The position numbers and the translations under genes are program-made. A stretch of 64,000 nt of DNA from Streptomyces sp. S.PB5 (GTDB taxonomy: Bacteria; Actinomycetota; Actinomycetes; Streptomycetales; Streptomycetaceae). Numbering within the stretch: the stretch's first letter is position 1; every line of letters starts with the position of its first letter. Location: contig NZ_JAQMWP010000006.1 in assembly GCF_030403745.1 (NCBI RefSeq), positions 124,001 through 188,000 of the forward strand, given 5' to 3'. Below the pieces are notes generated by a model. That model did no database searches. It had not been told where the DNA came from and saw only the letters and a program-made list of their open reading frames with translations. Of this stretch, positions 42,747 through 51,766 are shown one piece after another.

Positions 42747-43595
42747 ATGACAGGTCGAGCAGGACACCACGAACCGCTCTCCAACGAGCAGCGATACGGC
42801 GACGAGTTGCGCCGAAGAAGAGAGGCGGCCGGCCTCACCCAGGCCGAACTGGCCGAGCGAGTCGTCTGCTCACCGTCCCTCATCGCCCACTACGAGGCGG
42901 GCCGCCGCACCCCCTCACACGCGGACGCACAGCGACTCGACCAGGTCCTGGGCACCGACGGCTTCTTCACCCGCTGGCGCAAGACCCTCGCCAAGTCCCG
43001 TTTCGCCGAGCACTTCCAGGAGGCGGCCGAGGCGGAGCAACTGGCGGTTTTCATCGAGGAGTACGCGGTTTCGCTGGTGCCGGGGCTGTTGCAGACGAGG
43101 GCGTATGCGCGGGCTGTGTTCCGCGGTTTCCGGCCCCACGCCACGGCGGACGATGTTGACAAGAAGGTCGTCAACAGGCTGGAACGCGCCCGCATCCTGG
43201 AGCACCCGGAAACCCCTCGCGTATGGGCGATCCTGCACGAGAGTGTCATCCGCACCCTTGTCGGCAGCCCGGAGGTAATGACCGAACAGCTACGCCACAT
43301 CGCACAGTTGGGACGCTCCGGTCGGGTTCTGGTCCAGGTGGTCCCGTTCAGTGCGGGAATCCACGCGACCATGAACAGCATGGTGAGCCTGATGCGTTTC
43401 GCCGACGCTCCTGACATGGCCTATGTAGAGGCGCTGCACACCGGTTCACTGACCGACGAACCGTCACTGGTCCGCCGTTACCGCGACGCATACGATCTGA
43501 CCAGGGCCGCCGCGCTGCCGCCGGAGGCGTCCCTGGACCTGATCGAGTCGGTGGCGGAGGACTACGGCAACCATGAGCGCCCACCACATCCCTGA
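42747..43595 (+). CDS. XRE regulator with DUF5753 domain
   Basis: 282 aa. HTH at about residues 15-70 (YGDELRRRREAAGLTQAELAERVVCSPSLIAHYEAGRRTP), then DUF5753 (FIEEYAVSLVPGLLQTRAYARAV ... LVQVVPFSAGIHATMNSMVSLM). Such regulators, WhiJ-like in Streptomyces, pair with a downstream DUF397 protein. ATG 42747 has AAGGGG upstream; GTG 42693 is an alternative. Its 3' end overlaps the DUF397 gene by 23 nt. Confidence 0.9.
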   Translation: MTGRAGHHEPLSNEQRYGDELRRRREAAGLTQAELAERVVCSPSLIAHYEAGRRTPSHADAQRLDQVLGTDGFFTRWRKTLAKSRFAEHFQEAAEAEQLAVFIEEYAVSLVPGLLQTRAYARAVFRGFRPHATADDVDKKVVNRLERARILEHPETPRVWAILHESVIRTLVGSPEVMTEQLRHIAQLGRSGRVLVQVVPFSAGIHATMNSMVSLMRFADAPDMAYVEALHTGSLTDEPSLVRRYRDAYDLTRAAALPPEASLDLIESVAEDYGNHERPPHP

Positions 43596-43779
43596 CGCGT
43601 CGGCCCTCAGCACCTGGCGCAAGTCCAGCCACAGCGGCGGCGACAACGGCAGCTGCGTGGAGGTCGCCGACGGCCACCCGAACCTCACCCCCATCCGCGA
43701 CAGCAAGAACCCCACCGGCCCGGCGCTGCTCTTCGGCCCGACGGCCTGGTCCGCGTTCGTCACCGGCGTGAAGGGCTAG
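43573..43779 (+). CDS. DUF397 protein, partner of the XRE regulator
   Basis: 68 aa with the full DUF397 pattern: WRKSSHSGGDNGSCVEVAD, IRDSKNPTGPALLF, WSAFVTGVK. In known pairs (whiJ loci) the DUF397 protein antagonises its DNA-binding partner and may act in a toxin-antitoxin-like way. It starts inside the XRE gene, so translation is coupled. Confidence 0.92.
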   Translation: MSAHHIPDASALSTWRKSSHSGGDNGSCVEVADGHPNLTPIRDSKNPTGPALLFGPTAWSAFVTGVKG

Positions 43780-43863
43780 CTCACCGTTTCGGGTGAACAT
43801 CCTTTATCTGTAAGCGAGTTGCACCTTCGTTGTCTCTAGGTTCCGACACGGAGGTGATGCTCG

Positions 43864-44754
43864 ATGAACGAGCAGAACATGCAGAAGCCGGACGCGATCG
43901 ACATCAACGACTTCGTGTTCGCAGCCACTGGGGCGCGGATGCGGAGGGTGACCACGCCGGACGGGGAACATTGGTTCGTAGCGGCGGACGTAGCCACGGA
44001 TCTCGGCTACGCGAACACGCGGCAAGCACTCGGGTGGCATGTTGCACCCGAGTGCCAGATGAACTTGGGCGATCTTGCACGAAGCGTCTATGGAGTAGAC
44101 GCTTCGAGCAAAATTGCAGGTCACGGGCTCAAGAAGTCAATGCGGATGGTGAATCTTCGCGGCCTCATCGCACTCGTCAACGGTTGCACCAAGCCCGAGT
44201 GCGAGCCGTTCAAGACCTGGGTGGCCGAAGTCATCGAGACGATCCACCGCGACGGCTCCTACGCCCTGGAACCGTCTCCCGCCCAAACCCCCGCCACAGG
44301 CACCCCCGCCTACGTCATGCCCCAAGCGGTCGCCGACGCCATCGTCCGACTCGAACAGCGCAACCTCGAGGCGGACGAGAGGCTGGCCGCCATCGCCGGG
44401 GAGCGCAATGAGCTGCTGCGGCAGATCAGCGGCAGCCTGAGCGACATCGCCGAGTCCCTGAGGAACCGACGCAACGACCGGTCCACCCCGGCCCCGAAGT
44501 TGACGCCCCAGGAACTCCTTGCCGCCTGGAAGGCGAAGAACCTCGTCGTCACCGAGGACGTCCACTCGGTGGCCGCCTACCTGGCCCCGGCCCTGCTCAA
44601 CGGCGGTGCCCACTACCGCGTGACGGAGATCGCCAACCGGACCGGGCTGTCGCACGACCGCGTCCACGACTGCCTGCGGATGCTGCTCAAGCGCGGCTGC
44701 ATGCGCCAGGCCGGCTGCACTCCTGAAGGTGCGCCGGTGTACGTACTGCCGTAA
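43864..44754 (+). CDS. Phage-type Bro-N antirepressor protein
   Basis: 296 aa. Residues about 10-135 are a BRO N-terminal domain (DGEHWFVAADVATDLGYANTRQAL, NLRGLIALVNGCTKPECEPFKTWVAEVI). A coiled segment (VRLEQRNLEADERLAAIAGERNELL) and a C-terminal winged HTH (YRVTEIANRTGLSHDRVHDCLRMLLKRGC) follow. GGAGG precedes the ATG. Such proteins are usually prophage antirepressors; here no other phage genes are present. Its base composition is less GC-rich at the N-terminus, consistent with transfer. Confidence 0.88.
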   Translation: MNEQNMQKPDAIDINDFVFAATGARMRRVTTPDGEHWFVAADVATDLGYANTRQALGWHVAPECQMNLGDLARSVYGVDASSKIAGHGLKKSMRMVNLRGLIALVNGCTKPECEPFKTWVAEVIETIHRDGSYALEPSPAQTPATGTPAYVMPQAVADAIVRLEQRNLEADERLAAIAGERNELLRQISGSLSDIAESLRNRRNDRSTPAPKLTPQELLAAWKAKNLVVTEDVHSVAAYLAPALLNGGAHYRVTEIANRTGLSHDRVHDCLRMLLKRGCMRQAGCTPEGAPVYVLP

Positions 44755-44768
44755 CAGCGCCCGAACGA

Positions 44769-44813
44769 GACAGGCCCGAAGCCGCAATCCGAACTTGCGG
44801 CTTCGGGCCTGTC
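44769..44813 (+). terminator. 19-bp perfect hairpin terminator
   Basis: GACAGGCCCGAAGCCGCAA (44769-44787) and TTGCGGCTTCGGGCCTGTC (44795-44813) pair perfectly over 7 nt after the Bro-N gene; it may also serve the convergent pirin gene. Confidence 0.92.
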
Positions 44814-44840
44814 CTGCAACCTACCGAGTCTCAGCCCGTC

Positions 44841-45812
44841 TTACAGGCCACCCTCCGACATCCCATGCACGGCGGGGATCGTCCCCAGCCGTCCCTTCTG
44901 GAAGTCCTCGAACGCCTGCTGCAGTTCCTCACGGGTGTTCATGACGAACGGGCCGTAGTGCGCCATGGGCTCACGGATCGGCTGTCCGCCCAGGAGTACG
45001 ACCTCCAGGTCCGGCGCGTTGGAGTCCTGCTTCTCGTCCGCGCGGACCGTCAGGGAGCCGCCCGCGCCGAAGACCGCCGTCTGGCCCAGGTGGATGGGGC
45101 GCCGGTCGGTGCCGACCGAGCCGCGCCCGGCCAGGACGTAGGCCAGCGCGTTGAAGTCCTCACGCCACGGCAGCGTGATCTCCGCACCCGGCGCCAGCGT
45201 CGCGTGGATCATCGTGATCGGCGTGTGCGTGATGCCGGGGCCCTCGTGGCCGTCCAGCTCACCCGCGATCACCCGAAGCAGCGCGCCACCGTCCGGCGAG
45301 GTCAGAAGCTGGACCTGGCCACCGCGGATGTCCTGGTAGCGCGGGTCCTTCATCTTGTCCTTGGCGGGGAGGTTGACCCAGAGCTGGAGGCCGTGGAACA
45401 GGCCGCCGGACATCACGAGCGACTCGGGCGGGGTCTCGATGTGCAGCAGGCCCGAGCCCGCCGTCATCCACTGGGTGTCCCCGTTCGTGATGGTGCCGCC
45501 ACCACCGTTGGAGTCCTGGTGGATGAAGGTCCCGTCGATGATGTACGTGACGGTCTCGAAGCCGCGGTGCGGGTGCCAGGGGGTCCCCTTCGGAGTGCCC
45601 GGAGCATAATCCACCTCCCCCATCTGATCCATCATGATGAACGGATCCAGATGCCGGTAATGAATCCCCGCGAACGCCCGGCGCACCGGGAAGCCCTCGC
45701 CCTCGAAGCCGCTCGGCGCGGTCGTGACGCCGACTACGGGACGGGACACGGCGTCGGCCGGGGCGGCCACGCGCGGGAGCGTCAGCGGGTTCTCGACGGT
45801 CACTGCAGGCAT
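44841..45812 (-). CDS. Pirin-family protein
   Basis: 323-aa bicupin. The metal-binding set is visible as GTPWHPHRGFETVTYI and LLHIETP, plus C-terminal cupin HATLAPGAEITLPW. Pirins are iron proteins; some have quercetinase activity and Streptomyces PirA modulates fatty-acid beta-oxidation. GGAGG precedes ATG 45812. The upstream DNA has direct GTTGA(G/A)C-type repeats (about 45843-45855). Confidence 0.93.
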   Translation of the reverse strand: MPAVTVENPLTLPRVAAPADAVSRPVVGVTTAPSGFEGEGFPVRRAFAGIHYRHLDPFIMMDQMGEVDYAPGTPKGTPWHPHRGFETVTYIIDGTFIHQDSNGGGGTITNGDTQWMTAGSGLLHIETPPESLVMSGGLFHGLQLWVNLPAKDKMKDPRYQDIRGGQVQLLTSPDGGALLRVIAGELDGHEGPGITHTPITMIHATLAPGAEITLPWREDFNALAYVLAGRGSVGTDRRPIHLGQTAVFGAGGSLTVRADEKQDSNAPDLEVVLLGGQPIREPMAHYGPFVMNTREELQQAFEDFQKGRLGTIPAVHGMSEGGL

Positions 45813-45879
45813 GTCGGTACCTCCTTGGTGCGTCCAGTTTAGTTGAGCGTTGAACTTTCTGCCACCCCTAACGGAGAAA

Positions 45880-45903
45880 ACCCGGAGGGCATTCCCTCCG
45901 GGT
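45880..45903 (-). terminator. Terminator with T-tract after the second beta-propeller gene
   Basis: ACCCGGAGGG and CCCTCCGGGT arms with a 4-nt loop; read on the minus strand the stem is followed by TTTTCTC. It lies between the beta-propeller gene and pirin and separates their transcripts. Confidence 0.85.
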
Positions 45904-45938
45904 CTCCCCGTCAGAACCACGTCCGAGCCGGACCGGTG

Positions 45939-47870
45939 TCAGTTGCTGAAGTACAGGTACTTCCACGCCCCGTACGTCGTCGAGTTCACGCTGTCACCGG
46001 ACGAACCGTTGACGTACACGGACCGCACGCGCGCCTTGATCCCGGACTCGCCGGGTGCCTCGAGGGTGATGGCCGACTTGCCGTTGCTGCCGAGCGGGAA
46101 GTACTCCTGGCCCAGCGTGTGCCAGGCGCCGTTGTAGTAGGCCTGGAGGTCGAAGCGCTGCTGGCGGCCCGGGTAGTAGGACATCGTCGTGGTGAGCAGC
46201 GGGTCGGTGCTCTTGTGGAACCAGTAGTAGTTCTTCGTGCCGATCTTCGCCGTCTTGTAGTGCTTGGAGACGGCGGTGGAGATCTTGACCTTGGCGTAGG
46301 CCGTGGACTTGACCGTCTTCGGCTTGTAGCGGGCGTCGCCCGAGAAGACCGCGGTGACGGCCGTGTCCCGGGTCATGTCCACCCAGGCGCTGATGTTGCC
46401 GTCGGCGTTGACCGTGCCGGTCTTGATGAGCTTCTTGCCCTTGTCGCTGCCGAAGGGGTCGGCGTAGATCGAGACCGAGCGGTTCTTGTACGTCGTCCCG
46501 AGGTGCGCCGTGAACTTCACGTCGGCGCCGTACGAGTAGAGCTTGCCGTTGTTGTTGAGGCTGAGCGTGGTGGCGGCGCGGGAGACCTCGACGGTGTCGG
46601 AGGCGCTCACGGCCGTGTGCTGGGCGTCGCCCGCGTACTTGACCGTGTACTTCACCTTGCCGCCGGCCGGCGGGGTGTTGGTGAAGGAGTACGTGCCGTC
46701 CGCCTTGACCGTCACCGGCGCCAGCGCCTTGCCGTTCGGGCTCTCCAGGTCGGTGCGGGTGACCGTCAGCTGGACCCCGGCCGGCAGCGGTACGGTCGCC
46801 GAGAGCTTGCCGGTGACGGTGAGCGGCTTGGCGCGGGTGGCCGTGGCGGGGGCGTTGACGGTGAGGGTGGGGACGTTGAGCGTGGTGCCGGTCAGCGCCT
46901 TGAGGGTGTAGCCGGAGGAGGAGGCGACCAGCGCGAAGATCCGCGAGGCGTCCGGGGACCAGGTCAGGTCGGCCGTGCCGTTCGTGCTGGTGGTGTAGGT
47001 CCGCAGCGGCTGGGTCGCGCCTGGCTGGTATACGGCCACCTTGTCGCCGTTGATCTGGGCGACCAGGCCGTTGGCGGCGATGTCGGCGCGCTGGCCGGAC
47101 GGGTAGGAGCCGGCGAGGGTGAACTTGCCGTCGGCGTACTTGGCCCGGTCCTTGCCGTTGAACAGCACCTGCGGGGCGCCGGGGACGAGGTCGATGTCGC
47201 CGATGCCGTTGTTCAGCGAGTAGTCGCCGTTGTGCCAGGCGAGCTGCTGCGGGGTGCCGCTGGAGACGTCGAGGACGGCCATGGAGTCGGTGGACAGGCC
47301 GGTCTCGCCGACGGCCAGCAGACCGGGTGCGGTCGGGTCGGTGTCGAGGAGCGCCTGGCCCCAGACCTTGCCCGAGAACTGGCCGAGCGCCACCGGATCG
47401 GTGCCGCTCGCCGGGTCCACCGCGGGGTCGACCGAGCCGATGTCGCCGGACCACTGGTCGCCGTAGCTGAACCAGACCTTGCCGCCGGCGACGGCGACAT
47501 AGCGCGGGCCGTCGGTGGTGGCGACGGTGTAGCGGGCCTTGACGTCGAGGGTGGCCGTGTCGAGGGCCACGATCTCGTGCAGTTCCGGCGTGGCGGCGTA
47601 CAGCGTGCCGCCGTCGGCCGACAGGGCGAGGTCGGTGACGCCGGGGATGCCGCTGACCGAGTCGACGACATTGCCGGCGTGGTCGGCGGCCAGGACGGTG
47701 CCGGAGCTGTTGTCGCCGAGGAAGACGCGGGTGGCGTCCGCGACGAGACCGCCGGGCGTGGTGACGGAGGCCGTCGCGGCCGACGCGGAGCCGGCCGCGG
47801 CGACGCTGAGTGCCGCCGAGCTGAACAGGACCGCGAGCGCCGTCGCGGCCGAAGTGCTGCGCATGCGCAC
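45939..47870 (-). CDS. Secreted beta-propeller protein with Ig-like repeats (second copy)
   Basis: 643 aa. The start GTGCGCATGCGC, preceded by GGGGGTTC, mirrors the paralog at 12091. Signal peptide ends SASA. A propeller-like half follows (VFLGDNSSGTVLAADHAGNV, LALSADGGTLYAA, KVWFSYGDQW), then Ig-like domains (TLTVNAPATATRAKPLTVTG, ATTLSLNNNGKLYSYGADVK). The C-terminal domain includes YYPGRQQRFDLQAYYNGAWH. Extracellular; the pair shares the order of domains and many motifs, indicating an old duplication. Confidence 0.82.
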   Translation of the reverse strand: MRMRSTSAATALAVLFSSAALSVAAAGSASAATASVTTPGGLVADATRVFLGDNSSGTVLAADHAGNVVDSVSGIPGVTDLALSADGGTLYAATPELHEIVALDTATLDVKARYTVATTDGPRYVAVAGGKVWFSYGDQWSGDIGSVDPAVDPASGTDPVALGQFSGKVWGQALLDTDPTAPGLLAVGETGLSTDSMAVLDVSSGTPQQLAWHNGDYSLNNGIGDIDLVPGAPQVLFNGKDRAKYADGKFTLAGSYPSGQRADIAANGLVAQINGDKVAVYQPGATQPLRTYTTSTNGTADLTWSPDASRIFALVASSSGYTLKALTGTTLNVPTLTVNAPATATRAKPLTVTGKLSATVPLPAGVQLTVTRTDLESPNGKALAPVTVKADGTYSFTNTPPAGGKVKYTVKYAGDAQHTAVSASDTVEVSRAATTLSLNNNGKLYSYGADVKFTAHLGTTYKNRSVSIYADPFGSDKGKKLIKTGTVNADGNISAWVDMTRDTAVTAVFSGDARYKPKTVKSTAYAKVKISTAVSKHYKTAKIGTKNYYWFHKSTDPLLTTTMSYYPGRQQRFDLQAYYNGAWHTLGQEYFPLGSNGKSAITLEAPGESGIKARVRSVYVNGSSGDSVNSTTYGAWKYLYFSN

Positions 47871-48079
47871 AGTGATGAACCCCCACGGAGAATCCCGGTG
47901 GTGCCGGGAAGGTGAAAGCGCCGCGCGGCGCCCGACGCGGACCGTGAAAGCGGTGGCGTGCGGGGCGCGGCTGCCAGGGGGCACTCTATGGCATGGCTGT
48001 GACAACGGGGGAAGGATATTCCGGCGGCCGGGCCGCGGGGCGGTGACGCCGCGGCCGCTCCAGCCGTAGATCAGCTAGA

Positions 48080-48544
48080 TCAGCCGTACATCCGCCGCAT
48101 CGCGAACTCGACCATCTGTTCCACGGCCTTGGCGTCGAAGACCATCCGGTGCTCGCCCTCCATGTCGAGGACGAAGCCGTAGCCGGTGGGCAGCAGGTCG
48201 ATCACCTCGGCGCCGGTGATGACGAAGTACTTGGACTCCTTGCCCGCGTACCGGCGCAGTTCCTTCAGCGAGGTGAACATGGGGATCACCGGCTGCTGGG
48301 TGTTGTGGAGGGCGAGGAAGCCGGGGTTGTCGCCGCGCGGGCAGTAGACCTTCGACGTGGCGAAGACCTGCTGGAAGTCCTCGGCGGTCACCTGTCCCGT
48401 GGTGAAGGCGCGCACCGCGTCCGCGAGGGACGGCGGGGACGGCTCGGGATACAGCGGCGGCTGCTGGCCGTACCCGCCCGGCATCTGCTGCTGCGGCGTG
48501 GCGTACTGCTGCTGCGTACCCGCGCTCTGGTCGTAGCCGTACAT
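48080..48544 (-). CDS. SseB-family protein
   Basis: 154 aa. A Gln/Tyr/Pro-rich N-terminus (about residues 1-38) precedes an SseB N-terminal domain (LADAVRAFTTGQVTAEDFQQVFATSKVYCPRG, PVIPMFTSLKELRRYAGKES, LPTGYGFVLDMEGEHRMVFDA). The role of this domain in actinobacteria is unknown; many copies lie near ESX or envelope genes. ATG 48544. Confidence 0.8.
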   Translation of the reverse strand: MYGYDQSAGTQQQYATPQQQMPGGYGQQPPLYPEPSPPSLADAVRAFTTGQVTAEDFQQVFATSKVYCPRGDNPGFLALHNTQQPVIPMFTSLKELRRYAGKESKYFVITGAEVIDLLPTGYGFVLDMEGEHRMVFDAKAVEQMVEFAMRRMYG

Positions 48545-48666
48545 GGGCGCAAGCGTACCGAGCGGGGCGGGGTGGCGGACGGCTATGGGGTGGCCGGTAA
48601 ACCGACAGTGACTTGACAGGGCCTTTCCCTGGGATTCCCGGGGGCCCGGCTTCTAGCGTTTCCTGT

Positions 48667-49515
48667 ATGCGCGAACACCGTGACGACGAGTTGCACGAGC
48701 ACGACAGAGGTCTCTCCCACGACCTGCCCGTCCTGGCCCGGCGGCGGATGATCCGGCTGATGGCGGGGGCGGCTCTGGTGCCGTTGGTCGGGTGCTCCGC
48801 CGACGAGGACGCGGCCGCCGGTTCCCCGAGCGGTTCGTCCGCCTCGGCCGGGGGCTCGTCGGCCGCTGCCGGTGGTGGCTCCGAGTGCGCCGTGATCCCC
48901 GACGAGACGGCCGGTCCCTTTCCCGGCGACGGCTCGAACGGTGTGAACGTGCTGAAGGAGAGCGGTGTGGTGCGCAGCGACATCACCCGGAGCTTCGGCG
49001 ACTCCGCGGGCGGTACCGCCGCGGGCGTGGCCCTGACCGTCACCCTCACCGTCGTGGACGCGGCCTCCGGCTGCGGTACGCCGAAGCAGGGCGCGGCTGT
49101 GTATGTGTGGCACGCGGACCGGGAGGGGGGTTACTCCCTCTACAGCGACGGCCTCACGGACGAGAACTATCTGCGGGGCGTGCAGGAGACCGACGAGCGG
49201 GGTCAGGTCACCTTCACCAGTGTCTTCCCGGGCTGCTACCCGGGCCGCTGGCCGCACATTCACTTCGAGGTCTACGGGAGCCTGGCGGACGCGACGGCGG
49301 CCACGTCGATCACGAACACCTCGCAGCTCGCGTTCCCGAAGGACGTGTGCGAGGACGTGTACGCGACGGAGGGTTACGGCGACAGCGTGACCAACCTGGA
49401 GTCGCTGTCCCTGGAGGAGGACGGCATCTTCAGTGACGGCTACGAGCAGCAGCTGGCGGTCATGAAGGGCAGTGTGGACGCGGGGTACACCGCCACGCTC
49501 ACCGTGCCGGTGTGA
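48667..49515 (+). CDS. Intradiol ring-cleavage dioxygenase, Tat lipoprotein
   Basis: 282 aa. The N-terminus has RRRMIRLMAGAALVPLVGC, a twin-arginine-type signal ending in a lipobox Cys, then a Ser/Gly-rich linker. The catalytic domain resembles protocatechuate 3,4-dioxygenase. The probable Fe(III) ligands are all present: Tyr in EGGYSLYSD, Tyr in PGCYPGRW and the two His in PHIHFEV. An extracytoplasmic dioxygenase suggests attack on lignin-like aromatics outside the cell. TAGCGT (48653-48658) lies 8 nt before the ATG, so it is possibly leaderless. Confidence 0.88.
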   Translation: MREHRDDELHEHDRGLSHDLPVLARRRMIRLMAGAALVPLVGCSADEDAAAGSPSGSSASAGGSSAAAGGGSECAVIPDETAGPFPGDGSNGVNVLKESGVVRSDITRSFGDSAGGTAAGVALTVTLTVVDAASGCGTPKQGAAVYVWHADREGGYSLYSDGLTDENYLRGVQETDERGQVTFTSVFPGCYPGRWPHIHFEVYGSLADATAATSITNTSQLAFPKDVCEDVYATEGYGDSVTNLESLSLEEDGIFSDGYEQQLAVMKGSVDAGYTATLTVPV

Positions 49516-49710
49516 CGCTCCCGTGCGGCGTTCCCGTGTGATGTTCTGCTGCGTTCCCGTGTGACGTTTCGGTGTGAACCGTCACAGATGGCGGGATCAG
49601 GGTTGCGGTTTATTACTGGCGGGTAGCATCATCGTGTCGAAGCTACTTGTTGGTATGTGAACTAGCGCGAGGATCCAGTGCCTCGCCCGCCTCTCCAGGG
49701 AGCCGTAGCC

Positions 49711-51537
49711 ATGGGGCACTACAAGTCGAACCTCCGCGACATCGAGTTCAACCTCTTCGAAGTACTCGGCCGCGACAAGCTGTACGGCACGGGTCCGTTC
49801 GAGGAGATGGACGTCGACACCGCGAAGAGCATCCTCGACGAGATGAAGCGCCTCTCGGAGAACGAGCTGGCCGAGTCCTTCGCGGACGCCGACCGCAACC
49901 CGCCGGTCTTCGACCCGGAGACCAACACCGCGCCGGTCACGCCGTCCTTCAAGAAGTCGTACAAGGCCTTCATGGAGTCCGAGTACTGGCGGCTCGGCCT
50001 GCCCGAGGCCATCGGCGGCACGACGGCGCCCCCGTCGCTGATCTGGTCGTTCGCGGAGCTGATCCTCGGCTCGAACCCGGCCGTGTGGATGTACACCTCC
50101 GGTCCGGCGTTCGCCGGGATCCTCTACGACGAGGGCAACGACGTACAGAAGAAGATCGCCCAGATCGCGGTCGAGAAGACCTGGGGTTCCACCATGGTCC
50201 TCACCGAGCCCGACGCGGGCTCGGACGTCGGTGCCGGCCGCACCAAGGCGATCCAGCAGGAGGACGGCTCCTGGCACATCGAGGGCGTGAAGCGCTTCAT
50301 CACCTCCGGTGAGCACGACATGGAGGAGAACATCCTTCACTACGTGCTCGCGCGTCCCGAGGGCCACGGACCGGGCACCAAGGGGCTGTCCCTCTTCCTC
50401 GTGCCCAAGTACCTCTTCGACTTCGAGACCGGCGAGCTGGGCGAGCGCAACGGCGTCTATGCCACGAACGTCGAGCACAAGATGGGCCTGAAGGCCTCCA
50501 ACACCTGTGAGATGACCTTCGGCGACCAGCACCCCGCCAAGGGCTGGCTGATCGGCGACAAGCACGACGGCATCCGGCAGATGTTCCGCATCATCGAGTT
50601 CGCCCGGATGATGGTCGGCACGAAGGCCATCTCGACGCTGTCGACCGGCTACCTCAACGCCCTTGAGTACGCCAAGGAGCGCGTCCAGGGCTCCGACCTG
50701 GCCGCCTTCGGCGACAAGACCGCGCCCAAGGTCACCATCACGCACCACCCCGACGTGCGCCGCTCGCTGATGACGCAGAAGGCGTACGCGGAGGGCATGC
50801 GCGCCCTCGTCCTCTACACCGCCTCGATCCAGGACGCGATCGCGGTGAAGGAGGCGGCGGGCGAGGACGCGAAGGCCGAGCACGCGCTCAACGACCTTCT
50901 CCTCCCCATCGTGAAGGGCTACGGCTCCGAGAAGGGCTACGAGCAGCTCGCCCAGTCGCTGCAGACCTTCGGTGGCTCCGGGTTCCTCCAGGAGTACCCG
51001 ATCGAGCAGTACATCCGTGACGCCAAGATCGACACCCTGTACGAGGGCACGACCGCGATCCAGGGCCAGGACTTCTTCTTCCGGAAGATCGTCCGCAACC
51101 AGGGCGCGGCGCTGAACGGTCTCGCCGAGGACATCAAGAAGTTCCTGGCGCTGGGCACGGGCGGCGAAGAGCTGGCCGGGGCCCGCGAGCACCTCGCGAA
51201 GGCCGCCGTCGAGCTGGAGGCGATCGTCGGTCTGATGCTGACCGACCTCGCGGCCACCGAGTCGGACGTCAAGAACATCTACAAGGTGGGCCTGAACACC
51301 ACCCGCCTGCTGCTGGCCTCCGGCGATGTCGTCGTCGGTTACCTGCTGCTCAAGGGTGCTGCGGTCGCCGCCGAGAAGCTGGAGACGGCCTCGGCGAAGG
51401 ACAAGGCGTTCTACGCCGGCAAGATCGCGGCGGCGAAGTTCTTCGCGGCCAACGTCCTGCCCGGCGTGACCGGTGCCCGCAAGCTGGCCCAGGGCGTCGA
51501 CCTGGACCTGATGGAGCTGGACGAGACGGCGTTCTGA
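49711..51537 (+). CDS. Acyl-CoA dehydrogenase
   Basis: 608 aa, the long bacterial ACAD type with an extra C-terminal helical domain. Visible motifs: GSTMVLTEPDAGSDVGAG (FAD/substrate loop), GVKRFITSGEHD, GGSGFLQEYPIEQYIRDAKI and LYEGTTAIQGQDF with the probable catalytic Glu. It oxidises acyl-CoA in beta-oxidation. AGGGAG lies 8 nt upstream of ATG 49711. A hairpin terminator follows. Confidence 0.94.
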   Translation: MGHYKSNLRDIEFNLFEVLGRDKLYGTGPFEEMDVDTAKSILDEMKRLSENELAESFADADRNPPVFDPETNTAPVTPSFKKSYKAFMESEYWRLGLPEAIGGTTAPPSLIWSFAELILGSNPAVWMYTSGPAFAGILYDEGNDVQKKIAQIAVEKTWGSTMVLTEPDAGSDVGAGRTKAIQQEDGSWHIEGVKRFITSGEHDMEENILHYVLARPEGHGPGTKGLSLFLVPKYLFDFETGELGERNGVYATNVEHKMGLKASNTCEMTFGDQHPAKGWLIGDKHDGIRQMFRIIEFARMMVGTKAISTLSTGYLNALEYAKERVQGSDLAAFGDKTAPKVTITHHPDVRRSLMTQKAYAEGMRALVLYTASIQDAIAVKEAAGEDAKAEHALNDLLLPIVKGYGSEKGYEQLAQSLQTFGGSGFLQEYPIEQYIRDAKIDTLYEGTTAIQGQDFFFRKIVRNQGAALNGLAEDIKKFLALGTGGEELAGAREHLAKAAVELEAIVGLMLTDLAATESDVKNIYKVGLNTTRLLLASGDVVVGYLLLKGAAVAAEKLETASAKDKAFYAGKIAAAKFFAANVLPGVTGARKLAQGVDLDLMELDETAF

Positions 51538-51573
51538 GGCTCCGCCTTCCGGCAGACCTCCGACTCGCTGAAC

Positions 51574-51618
51574 GGCGACGGCCGTTTCCCTTCTCATGGA
51601 GGGGGACCGGCCGTCGCC
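51574..51618 (+). terminator. Hairpin terminator after acyl-CoA dehydrogenase
   Basis: GGCGACGGCC (51574-51583) and GGCCGTCGCC (51609-51618) enclose a 25-nt loop that can pair internally (TTTCCC with GGGGGA), followed by TTTCTGGCTCTGTTTT. Confidence 0.75.
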
Positions 51619-51766
51619 TTTCTGGCTCTGTTTTCTGGCACTGCGCCGCTGATCCACAAGGGCCGAGGGGGCGTTCCGGGACACACCCGTACAGCCTCAC
51701 ACCATCCCCGCGGGGGCCCTCTTCCATCGCCGGGAGCGGGCCCTCGTACGTCGTTAAGGTGAACCC

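Noticed and set aside
44027..44054. 10-bp hairpin inside the Bro-N gene
   Set aside because: It lies in well-conserved coding sequence (HVAPECQ region) and is probably incidental.
49528..49564. Repeated GCGTTCCCGTGTGA upstream of acyl-CoA dehydrogenase
   Set aside because: Two 14-bp copies, 23 bp apart, at the end of the dioxygenase transcript; no promoter or operator context could be assigned.
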